Assembly (NCBI GenBank): GCA_003551785.1
Contig: PUNP01000910.1
Span: forward strand, 1-5,285
DNA: 5,285 nucleotides
Source of the DNA: Candidatus Brocadiaceae bacterium
GTDB lineage: Bacteria > Planctomycetota > Brocadiia > SM23-32
Direction of reading: 5' to 3'
Below are positions 1-5,285 of the stretch, one piece after another. The notes under the pieces were generated by a model that made no database searches, was not told the origin of the DNA, and was given only the letters and a program-made list of their open reading frames with translations. A program made the position numbers and the translations under genes. Position 1 is the first letter of the stretch. Each line of letters starts with the position of its first letter.

Positions 1-619
1 GCAGCTTACAGCTCTGGCTGACGTTGGAGAGTCCCAGAATAAATTTAGGCGGCGGGTCGCTGAGCACCTGGAGCTGGCGAATAGTTTCCATAACAGCTAT
101 CGGTTGTTTCGGAGCGACATTAACGGGTAATATGACGGGATCAATGAAGAGATTTGGGATTTCAAGCCCGTATTCCATTGCTTTAGTCACGATAGCAGCG
201 CCCATCGCTACTCGGGTGTCGGTATCGCTGGGCACACCACTTTTGTCGATAGTCAGGGCGATGAGCTGGGAATTGTATTCCCGTGCCAATGGCATGTATT
301 TATCAAGTTCCTCCTCGGTTGCTTTTGAAGAATTGATAATAGTCGGGTTATCAGACGCCTTAATAGCTTCGGTCATAACGTCGAATTTGGTCGTATCGAT
401 GCTGAGAGGCAATTCCGTCACCTGCTGAACCGTTTCGATCAGCCAAAGCATATTATCCATAGCTTTTCCTTTGGCAGTACCGACATTAATATCCAATGCA
501 TCAGCTCCGCATTTGATCTTTTTGCGGGCGACATGATGAATAATTTCCGCATCCCGGTTTTCTATTCCCCTTTTAACATCACTGAACATACCGTTTATCC
601 GCTCACCTATGACAAACAT
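1..619 (-). CDS. acsE: Methyltetrahydrofolate:corrinoid iron-sulfur protein methyltransferase AcsE (MeTr), 3' end outside window
   Basis: This cytoplasmic TIM-barrel enzyme transfers the N5-methyl group of methyltetrahydrofolate to the Co(I) cobamide of the corrinoid iron-sulfur protein, the entry of the methyl group into acetyl-CoA synthesis. The frame is open from an ATG at 617-619 to the left edge and gives 206 residues of the roughly 262 usual for the family. The protein begins MFVIGERINGMF, as family members do, and contains LDINVG (42-47), SIDTT (73-77), INSS (95-98), FIDPVILP (158-165) and GLSNVSQ (196-202). From memory of the Moorella enzyme it aligns without gaps, so that the pterin-site residues Asp75, Asn96, Asp160 and Asn199 are all present at the same numbers. 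A strong ribosome site (GGGAGGT) six bases upstream supports the start. It is the last visible gene of the cluster, 134 bases after acsD. The missing part is the final C-terminal helices. Pterin-family relatives such as DHPS or MtrH are less likely, given the motifs and neighbours. Confidence 0.96.
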   Translation of the reverse strand, partial: MFVIGERINGMFSDVKRGIENRDAEIIHHVARKKIKCGADALDINVGTAKGKAMDNMLWLIETVQQVTELPLSIDTTKFDVMTEAIKASDNPTIINSSKATEEELDKYMPLAREYNSQLIALTIDKSGVPSDTDTRVAMGAAIVTKAMEYGLEIPNLFIDPVILPVNVAPKQPIAVMETIRQLQVLSDPPPKFILGLSNVSQSCKL

Positions 620-624
620 AAAAT

Positions 625-631
625 ACCTCCC
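625..631 (-). promoter_or_regulatory. Shine-Dalgarno site of acsE
   Basis: The minus strand reads GGGAGGT here, with the GGGAGG core six bases before the ATG at 617-619. It is a near-consensus ribosome binding site and fixes the start of the partial acsE gene. Confidence 0.85.
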
Positions 632-638
632 TAAGAAA

Positions 639-653
639 AAGATTATTAATCTT
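639..653 (-). other. AT-rich hairpin before acsE
   Basis: The minus strand reads AAGATTAATAATCTT, an inverted repeat of seven bases per arm around a central A, directly followed by TTT. It sits between the putative -10 box and the acsE ribosome site, so it would lie in the acsE leader. The stem is all A/T except one G:C pair, so it is weak. It could be a poor attenuator, an mRNA 5' stabilising hairpin, or chance in AT-rich DNA. Confidence 0.3.
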
Positions 654-663
654 CAGGCAATAC

Positions 664-669
664 ATTATA
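664..669 (-). promoter_or_regulatory. Possible -10 box of an internal acsE promoter
   Basis: The minus strand has an exact TATAAT in the 134-base acsD-acsE spacer. A start about seven bases downstream would give a leader of roughly 38 bases before the acsE ATG. No good TTGACA-like box lies 16-18 bases upstream; the hexamer at a 17-base spacing is CAAATA, and the nearest better match, TTCACA, is 21 bases away. An extended TGn is also absent. AT-rich spacers produce TATAAT by chance, so this is only a candidate. Confidence 0.3.
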
Positions 670-753
670 CTAAAAAATTCCAGCCATATTTGTGAATACT
701 GCTGCGATTGTGTTCTGCTGAAAATGCCCACAGAAAAAAATCACACTGCCGTC

Positions 754-1713
754 TTATGCTTTAAGCATCTTTCCTACCGCTTCACGGGCCTGGGAGAGTG
801 CTTCGGGGTTGCGCAAAACGCACAGTGCGGCCCCTGCTTCAACAAGCCCTATTGCTGTTGCAGCCTCCCAGAGGGGAGCTCTTATATCCTGACGGCCCCA
901 TTCGGGATACTCTTCTTCGCCCGCGTTAGCTTCCTTGACCCGCCCCGTCTGCTCGCCTATGTTAACGATAACTGGCTGCTGAAGCAGCTTATCGCCGTTG
1001 AGAGCAGCGTTTCTAGCCCGCTCCATCACCGAATAGATATAGATCATCCCGAAACCGAGTGCACCGGTTGTCGGATGCATAACGATATTCTCCAGCGGGT
1101 AACCGACATCCCGGATCAGGATATTGACCTGTTTGGCTAAATTGATATCCGAAGGCGATTCAGCAACTAATTTATGGCCGTCAGCCATACATGAGGCGGC
1201 AAGCGTACGGTAATCATCCTCCTTGGCGCTGGCTATCAGGCAGTTCTCACCGGCGGCAGCCTGGGAACATTTCGGAAGGACGACGTCATCGACTTCCGCA
1301 GCATCAACACCCCAGATAATCAGCGGCAGTCCGCAGTTTTCCAGAACCCTCCTGACATCATCAGCGCATTCATCAGCGGACCGCCCGATGTCAGGGTGCG
1401 CCGCATCCAGCTTCAGGCACACAGCATCTGCGCCCCATTCTTCACATTTTGCGGCCCACTTGCCGACATCATCCGCGAGGTCTCCGACATGCTTAACCTC
1501 CTCCTTTATCCACCCGTCGATCCCCCCATTAGTTATTTGCATCGCAAAAGCCGGCGAATTCGGTATATCTGCTTCCCAGCCGGCAAGTGGCAGCCCCGTA
1601 TCGCCACCGATAGACAAAACACTCGTGCGCGTGCCGCCGTCATCCGACTGCGCTCCAATATCCACGGTATTAATTGCACCGCTGAACTTCTCCGTCACTT
1701 CAGGGATAGACAT
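754..1713 (-). CDS. acsD: Corrinoid iron-sulfur protein small subunit AcsD (CoFeSP delta/beta, CdhD family)
   Basis: This is the smaller subunit of the CoFeSP heterodimer, which carries the methylated cobamide between AcsE and acetyl-CoA synthase. The protein has 319 residues, close to the family's usual length of about 310-325, and is complete. It is a TIM barrel without iron-sulfur motifs; in known structures it packs against the large subunit and helps cover the cobamide. Family signatures visible are IGGDTGLPLAGWEADIPN (35-52), CLKLDAAHPD (99-108), HPTTGALGFGMIYIYSVMER (213-232), EWG (271-273), LWEA (281-284) and LRNPEA (300-305). Its cysteines are scattered and form no cluster motif. The ATG at 1711-1713 has a strong ribosome site six bases upstream and gives the N-terminus expected for the family. 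It lies 158 bases after acsV and 134 before acsE, all on one strand. It has no signal peptide or membrane segment, so it is cytoplasmic. Confidence 0.96.
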   Translation of the reverse strand: MSIPEVTEKFSGAINTVDIGAQSDDGGTRTSVLSIGGDTGLPLAGWEADIPNSPAFAMQITNGGIDGWIKEEVKHVGDLADDVGKWAAKCEEWGADAVCLKLDAAHPDIGRSADECADDVRRVLENCGLPLIIWGVDAAEVDDVVLPKCSQAAAGENCLIASAKEDDYRTLAASCMADGHKLVAESPSDINLAKQVNILIRDVGYPLENIVMHPTTGALGFGMIYIYSVMERARNAALNGDKLLQQPVIVNIGEQTGRVKEANAGEEEYPEWGRQDIRAPLWEAATAIGLVEAGAALCVLRNPEALSQAREAVGKMLKA

Positions 1714-1718
1714 AATGC

Positions 1719-1725
1719 ACCTCCG
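1719..1725 (-). promoter_or_regulatory. Shine-Dalgarno site of acsD
   Basis: The minus strand reads CGGAGGT, placing a GGAGG core six bases before the ATG at 1711-1713. It is a near-consensus ribosome site and supports the chosen start of acsD. Confidence 0.85.
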
Positions 1726-1737
1726 ATAATTAAGAGT

Positions 1738-1766
1738 CAGGCACCCGATGCACGGTACCGTGCCTG
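1738..1766. repeat. Nested GC-rich inverted repeat upstream of acsD
   Basis: CAGGCAC at 1738-1744 is the exact reverse complement of GTGCCTG at 1760-1766, so a 7-bp stem can form. Inside it CCG (1745-1747) and CGG (1753-1755) can extend the structure. Overlapping this, GCACGGTACCGTGC at 1750-1763 is a perfect 14-bp palindrome, so two alternative foldings compete. The element stands out in an AT-rich spacer and ends about 25 bases before the acsD start. It could be an operator, an mRNA leader or processing structure, or a REP-like interspersed element. It is not a normal terminator, because no T-run follows on the minus strand. Confidence 0.6.
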
Positions 1767-1871
1767 TGCCAGAATATTACGAATCCAATTCAAATAGGTT
1801 TTCTGAGCAATTTAGAATAATAAGCCGAATCATATGACGTATAGGACTTATGTAACGAAAACATGTAAATA

Positions 1872-3743
1872 TTAATTAACATTTTCCTCGTTCTGTGTTG
1901 ATGCGAATTCCTCGGCCCTGGTATGCGGCAAAAACTTAGCCGCCATGAACTGTTCCATATAGTCCGGATGTGTTGACAGTTCAAAATATGTTGTGTTTTT
2001 TGCCAGCCGGCGGGCCAGTTCAAACTGCCTTATGTCACCAGCCGCTTTAATGACTCCATTGAGGGATGTATTGCCAACGAACTCGATTTTATCTCTGTCA
2101 ACATCCGGCAAGAGTCCTATATTAACGGCATTATCCTTATTGACTTTTTCGCCGAACGAGCCGGCAAGCATAATTTTAGCCAGATGGTCCCATTGCAACC
2201 CCATGCTCTGCAGCAGTATTTGGGCGGCCGCATATATAGCGGCTTTGGCCCGTATCAGATTATCTATATCGGCCTGCGTCACCACGATTTCACGGGCCAC
2301 ATCGGCGTATCCGTACCGGGCGACGATGCAGCCGGACTCATCACTGGCATTCACTGTCACGTAGTCGGAATTACGCGCCAGATGACCGCTTTTATTGACA
2401 ATTCCCTGCTGGAGCATGACGGCCAGGAGGTCGATATATCCGCTGCCGCACATACCGATAGCCGGTTTATCGTCGATCGTTTTCCATTTAAGCCCGTTAT
2501 CCCACCAGACGGATTCGATAGCGCCCGGCATAGCGCGAGTTCCGGAATCGCCGGCTTCCCCCTCGAACGCGGGCCCTGCGGATGCGCTGCAGCAGACGAT
2601 AAATTCTTTTGACCCCAGCACGATTTCGCCGTTAGTACCCATATCCACGAGCATCACGACATCCTCCTTGACATCAATACGGGTATCGAGCGCTCCGGCG
2701 GTTAAATCCGCGCCCACAAACCCGCTGATAGCCGGCAGCGCAAACACCCGACCGTTATGATGTATGTCCAGTCCGACTTCCTGCGCCTGCATGACGGGCA
2801 GTGTATAGCATGCGCCCGTATAAGGTTCACGTCGTATCCAAAACGGCGAAATACCAGCAAAAAGGTGCATCATGGTCGTATTACCAGCCACAGCACACCC
2901 CCATATGTCATTTTTATCGATATTATATTTTTCGATCAGTGCGTTCAAAAGCCGGTTGATGTCACCTATTACAGCCCCTTGCAGCCGTGCGATTCCGCCT
3001 TTATGCTTCTCGCAATAAACAATTCGCGAAATGATGTCGGGACCGTAGGCGACCTGACTGTTATAGCAGGAGGCAGTAAAGCGTCTCCTGCCGGACGTTA
3101 ACAGTTCGGCTTTAATAGCGGTAGTGCCAATGTCGACGGCAAGCATAATCGGCGGCTCCCCCCCGCTCCTTATCTCCAATACCTCCTTACCGGCATCCGT
3201 CGCGGCGATGATAAGCTCCGGCTGCCAGTCGGAATCCCTGACTTTTTCAGGCAGATGCCGCATCACACCGGCATTAGCGGTGATGATAGTGTCGGTGCCG
3301 TACCTATCAGGGTCATGTTCGGCAAGCGCACGGGAAATCCTATCGAAGTCACAGACATTATCATCGAGAGACGGCTGGTCGAGGTTCAGCTTCACAGAAT
3401 GAATCAAGGCGTTCTTCGATAGCCTGTCATCAGTACGGACATCCGCTTGAGCGACAGTAACGTTATCTTCCACGTCACGGCTCAATTCAGGCAGGGAAAC
3501 GGTAACGTCCGATTCGAGGACGATAGTGCGGCAAGCGAGTTTTTGCGAGTCTTTGAGTCCGAACCGACCGTCGTCGCCATGAACCTGCCCGCTGAGAATT
3601 TCAACGAGGCAGCGTCCGCAGACGCCTTTGCCGCTGCAATCGTTTCTGATGCGCACCCCGGCCTCACGCGCGGCATCGAGCAATGTAGTGCCCGGCTGTG
3701 CGTTCACGGACTTATCGTCGGGTTTGAAAATTATCTCAGGCAT
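1872..3743 (-). CDS. acsV: RACE: ATP-dependent reductive activator of the corrinoid iron-sulfur protein (ASKHA ATPase with [2Fe-2S] ferredoxin domain)
   Basis: RACE (AcsV, formerly Orf7 in acs clusters) reduces accidentally oxidised Co(II) CoFeSP to the active Co(I) form, coupling an unfavourable electron transfer to ATP hydrolysis. The protein has 623 residues, near the family's usual size. Residues 1-90 are a plant-type ferredoxin domain whose Cys36, Cys42, Cys45 and Cys71 (CX5CX2CX25C) would bind one [2Fe-2S] cluster. A linker and middle region follow to about 195. The ASKHA ATPase runs from about 198 to the end: AVDIGTTAIKAE (202-213, phosphate 1), AGNTTMMHLF (286-295), LVDMGTNGEIVLG (365-377, phosphate 2), SASAGPAFEG (386-395), CGSGYIDLL (432-440) and LAGSFG (526-531, adenosine). 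The C-terminal FMAAKFLPHT (599-608) is typical of this group. The ATG is fixed by an in-frame TAA three codons upstream. No Shine-Dalgarno precedes it, unlike acsD and acsE. RamA-type activators use C-terminal [4Fe-4S] motifs, which are absent here. Confidence 0.95.
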   Translation of the reverse strand: MPEIIFKPDDKSVNAQPGTTLLDAAREAGVRIRNDCSGKGVCGRCLVEILSGQVHGDDGRFGLKDSQKLACRTIVLESDVTVSLPELSRDVEDNVTVAQADVRTDDRLSKNALIHSVKLNLDQPSLDDNVCDFDRISRALAEHDPDRYGTDTIITANAGVMRHLPEKVRDSDWQPELIIAATDAGKEVLEIRSGGEPPIMLAVDIGTTAIKAELLTSGRRRFTASCYNSQVAYGPDIISRIVYCEKHKGGIARLQGAVIGDINRLLNALIEKYNIDKNDIWGCAVAGNTTMMHLFAGISPFWIRREPYTGACYTLPVMQAQEVGLDIHHNGRVFALPAISGFVGADLTAGALDTRIDVKEDVVMLVDMGTNGEIVLGSKEFIVCCSASAGPAFEGEAGDSGTRAMPGAIESVWWDNGLKWKTIDDKPAIGMCGSGYIDLLAVMLQQGIVNKSGHLARNSDYVTVNASDESGCIVARYGYADVAREIVVTQADIDNLIRAKAAIYAAAQILLQSMGLQWDHLAKIMLAGSFGEKVNKDNAVNIGLLPDVDRDKIEFVGNTSLNGVIKAAGDIRQFELARRLAKNTTYFELSTHPDYMEQFMAAKFLPHTRAEEFASTQNEENVN

Positions 3744-3845
3744 AAGAGGTTAAAACTGTAAGAGAGAAATAATTAAAAATATGTGATTGACTATGCAGAA
3801 TACTTAAGCATTTCCAGAAACTTTGCTCTGAAAACGGGCGCCTGA

Positions 3846-3858
3846 CGGCACAGTGCCG
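3846..3858. repeat. Small GC-rich palindrome in the acsC-acsV spacer
   Basis: CGGCACAGTGCCG reads CGGCAC, a central A, then GTGCCG, a perfect 6+6 inverted repeat. As RNA it would form a 5-bp stem with a three-base loop. No T-run follows on the minus strand, so it is not a terminator. It is short and may be chance, but it is the only GC-rich patch in the left part of this AT-rich spacer and lies about 100 bases before the acsV start. Confidence 0.35.
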
Positions 3859-3885
3859 CACATCGACGAAATTAAAGGAAAATCT

Positions 3886-3919
3886 GTCGTAAGTCGTTAG
3901 TCGTAAGTCGTTAGTCGTA
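3886..3919. repeat. Perfect 14-bp tandem repeat (about 2.4 copies; 7-bp sub-period)
   Basis: GTCGTAAGTCGTTA occurs twice without mismatch (3886-3899 and 3900-3913) and is followed by a partial third copy, GTCGTA. Within the unit the halves GTCGTAA and GTCGTTA differ by one base, so the array also reads as nearly five 7-bp units with strictly alternating A and T at the sixth position. It lies in the spacer between acsC and acsV. It is a microsatellite-like array or iterated protein-binding site. There are no unique spacers between units, so it is not a CRISPR. The period of 7 or 14 would throw a coding frame, which agrees with it being non-coding. Confidence 0.9.
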
Positions 3920-3940
3920 TGATCCAAAATCATCAAACGC

Positions 3941-3960
3941 CACAGACAGGAATGTCTGTG
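3941..3960. repeat. Perfect 8-bp stem-loop in the acsC-acsV spacer
   Basis: CACAGACA (3941-3948) and TGTCTGTG (3953-3960) are exact reverse complements separated by the four bases GGAA. On the transcribed strand the loop is TTCC. It begins 44 bases after the acsC stop codon and directly neighbours the tandem repeat. A 3' hairpin for acsC mRNA or a REP-like interspersed element are both possible. A rho-independent terminator is less likely, because the T-run on the minus strand (seven T) lies upstream of the hairpin rather than after it. Confidence 0.7.
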
Positions 3961-4003
3961 CTACTCAAAACCAAAAAAATGTTAATGAGCTAATGCCAAG
4001 CCC

Positions 4004-5285
4004 CTATCCCACAAACTGTTTCCATTCATTTTTCAGGTATTTGGGCAGTCCGGAGGCTTCTTTCGGGCCGACGAGCACTTCGCATCCGCCCTCTTCTTCG
4101 AGTTCGCCGCTTATCACGGCGACGAGCCCGGGTATTACGGGTTTTCTGTAGCTTTCCTGCAGGATATCGAGTGCCTCTGTTTTCTTGAACGCATCGACGA
4201 TCTGTTCAGCTCCGAACTTATCCGCAGCCCAGGCGGTCAGCACGCTGGTGCCCTCGGTATCGACGGCCAGGATACGTGCAGGTACACGGGAAGATTCTAC
4301 CTCACTCAGCACACTGTAGTAGGTTAATGAGAAATTGGTGGTCACCAACAGCGGAGCAGTTTCATCCGGTTCATTAACTTCATAAAGCTTGGGTTCGACC
4401 TGCACGGGCACCTGCGGGTCGATATAAATGCTCTGTCGCATCGTCAGGACAGGCAGTACGTATTCCGGAGAATCGACGGTGAGTACGACGATCCCGGCGT
4501 ATTTTGCGACATAATGGCAAGCTTCAAGCGACTGCTGGGCGGGGTCATCGGCCCAGGCCCTGACCAGCACGGGATAGCCGAGCGGACGATGCGTTTTCCT
4601 GATAGCGGCACGTCGTGCCAGCGTCAAAAATTCAAGTGCACCGGCGGGGTCGGTTTGTCCAGGACAAAGCACTATCTCTTCCACCCCGGCATCCTTAGCT
4701 TTCTGTGACATCTCGTCGCAGGTCTCCAGAGAACCTTCCACAACGAGCGGCAGGCTGTTGTCAGCGGCTGCGGCGATAATCTGATCATCGACACCACCTT
4801 CGAGCCACAGCAACGGGCGCATCGATGCCAGCGAAGCGGCGGCGGAGCACAGGGGTTCAGCGGACTCGCCGATCAGAATAAGCGGCATAGCGAGCTTATC
4901 GTTCAGTTTCTGTGCTGCAGCTTCCAGCGTATCAGCACTGCCTGATTTACAATAAAGGGCGACGGTATCGACGCCTATTTCCTCACCGATACGTTCGAAA
5001 TGCAATTGAGCTATTTTTTCGGCTTTATCCTCCACATCTTCATCATCATTGACGAGTACCGCGATGCCGGGAGGATGATGGAATTTTTCATCATGCCGGA
5101 ACATAACCGTTTCGTTACCTATCTGAAGTTTGCTATCGCCGGCGCCGACGGTCACCAATTTCTGCGGCGGTGCGGCGGCGGAGCCGAGTTCATTTTTAGC
5201 ATCGTCCGACACATGCGGACAGTCATCGACGGCGGCCTGCTTGGAGGCAACCTTCATAGCAAAAGCGAGGCACGTAGGAACTCCA
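4004..5285 (-). CDS. acsC: Corrinoid iron-sulfur protein large subunit AcsC (CoFeSP gamma, CdhE family), 5' end outside window
   Basis: This is the cobamide- and [4Fe-4S]-carrying subunit of CoFeSP, which takes the methyl group from AcsE and hands it to the A-cluster of acetyl-CoA synthase. The frame stays open to the right edge; the first internal ATG (5257) is not the real start, since the nine codons before it read GVPTCLAFA, a conserved part of the cluster domain. The visible 426 residues therefore lack only about 20 at the N-terminus compared with the roughly 446 of the Moorella protein. In visible numbering, Cys5 and Cys22 are the last two ligands of the CX2CX4CX16C [4Fe-4S] motif; the first two lie outside. 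A TIM barrel follows (about 50-310), then a C-terminal Rossmann-like cobalamin domain beginning near TNFSLTYYSVLSEVES (316-331) and containing AVDTEGTSVLTAWAADKF (340-357), VIPGLVAVISGELEEE (383-398) and VLVGPKEASGLPKYL (403-417). acsV follows after a long 260-base spacer. Confidence 0.97.
   Translation of the reverse strand, partial: GVPTCLAFAMKVASKQAAVDDCPHVSDDAKNELGSAAAPPQKLVTVGAGDSKLQIGNETVMFRHDEKFHHPPGIAVLVNDDEDVEDKAEKIAQLHFERIGEEIGVDTVALYCKSGSADTLEAAAQKLNDKLAMPLILIGESAEPLCSAAASLASMRPLLWLEGGVDDQIIAAAADNSLPLVVEGSLETCDEMSQKAKDAGVEEIVLCPGQTDPAGALEFLTLARRAAIRKTHRPLGYPVLVRAWADDPAQQSLEACHYVAKYAGIVVLTVDSPEYVLPVLTMRQSIYIDPQVPVQVEPKLYEVNEPDETAPLLVTTNFSLTYYSVLSEVESSRVPARILAVDTEGTSVLTAWAADKFGAEQIVDAFKKTEALDILQESYRKPVIPGLVAVISGELEEEGGCEVLVGPKEASGLPKYLKNEWKQFVG

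Noticed and set aside
24..428. 134-codon open frame on the plus strand
   Set aside because: It is antisense to acsE, whose product shows clear family motifs and active-site residues. The antisense product shows no recognisable family.
734..768. Rho-independent terminator after acsD
   Set aside because: There is a run of seven T on the minus strand (734-740), but the only hairpin upstream (756-768, ATGCTT/AAGCAT with a one-base centre) is weak, overlaps the stop codon region and is separated from the T-run by 15 bases.
724..1729. Plus-strand open frames at 724-1140, 1223-1729 and 1396-1797
   Set aside because: They overlap acsD antisense. Their translations are unlike any family I recognise and are explained by the codon use of acsD on the other strand.
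1790..2023. 77-codon minus-strand frame overlapping the acsV 3' end
   Set aside because: It lies mostly inside acsV in another frame and runs into the AT-rich spacer. It has no domain or clear ribosome site.
1993..3761. Several plus-strand frames and a 64-codon minus-strand frame within acsV
   Set aside because: They are shadows of acsV, which has a complete set of ferredoxin and ASKHA motifs along its whole length.
3736..3936. 66-codon minus-strand frame with TTG start in the acsC-acsV spacer as a small protein gene
   Set aside because: It runs through the 14-bp tandem repeat and the palindrome, has no ribosome site and no recognisable protein feature. It is kept only as a possible leader frame in the findings.
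3886..3960. CRISPR array
   Set aside because: The repeats are 14 bp and directly abutting with no unique spacers, and no cas genes are nearby.
3974..3980. Rho-independent terminator after acsC
   Set aside because: The minus strand has seven T here, but no stable GC-rich stem precedes it. The good hairpin at 3941-3960 lies on the wrong side of the T-run.
4514..4708. 64-codon plus-strand frame within acsC
   Set aside because: It is antisense to the conserved TIM barrel of AcsC and has no supporting feature.
1..5285. A new biological system encoded by these genes
   Set aside because: All four proteins match well-described members of the bacterial Wood-Ljungdahl methyl branch, with their key residues intact. 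Nothing in the coding sequence points to a new function.

Overview
The window is a stretch of an acs (Wood-Ljungdahl, reductive acetyl-CoA pathway) gene cluster, read entirely from the minus strand. In the direction of transcription (high to low coordinates) it holds: acsC, the large subunit of the corrinoid iron-sulfur protein (CoFeSP; 5' end cut by the window edge); acsV, encoding RACE, the ATP-dependent reductive activator of CoFeSP; acsD, the small subunit of CoFeSP; and acsE, the methyltetrahydrofolate:CoFeSP methyltransferase (3' end cut by the window edge). No other convincing protein-coding gene, RNA gene, insertion sequence or CRISPR array was found. The long open frames on the plus strand are antisense shadows of these four genes.

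Together the four products form the methyl-transfer arm of the pathway. AcsE moves the methyl group of methyltetrahydrofolate to the Co(I) cobamide carried by AcsC/AcsD, and methyl-CoFeSP then delivers it to CODH/acetyl-CoA synthase. When the cobamide oxidises accidentally to Co(II), RACE uses ATP hydrolysis and a [2Fe-2S] cluster to return it to Co(I). The CODH/ACS genes (acsA, acsB) are not in the window; they probably lie upstream of acsC or downstream of acsE.

The host is a strictly anaerobic bacterium using the bacterial form of the pathway (separate AcsE, RACE with a plant-type ferredoxin domain). Base composition is moderate in the genes and clearly more AT-rich in the spacers. The lineage cannot be fixed from this window. 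Loose gene packing, repeat-bearing spacers and a missing Shine-Dalgarno before one gene would fit groups such as Planctomycetota or Omnitrophota, but this is only an impression.

The spacers are unusually long for genes whose products act together: 260 bases (acsC-acsV), 158 bases (acsV-acsD) and 134 bases (acsD-acsE). They are not empty. The first has a perfect 14-bp tandem repeat, an 8-bp perfect hairpin and a small GC-rich palindrome. The second has a nested GC-rich inverted repeat just upstream of acsD. The third has an exact TATAAT box and an AT hairpin just before acsE. The proteins look canonical, so whatever is unusual here lies in the spacers, not in a new enzymatic system.
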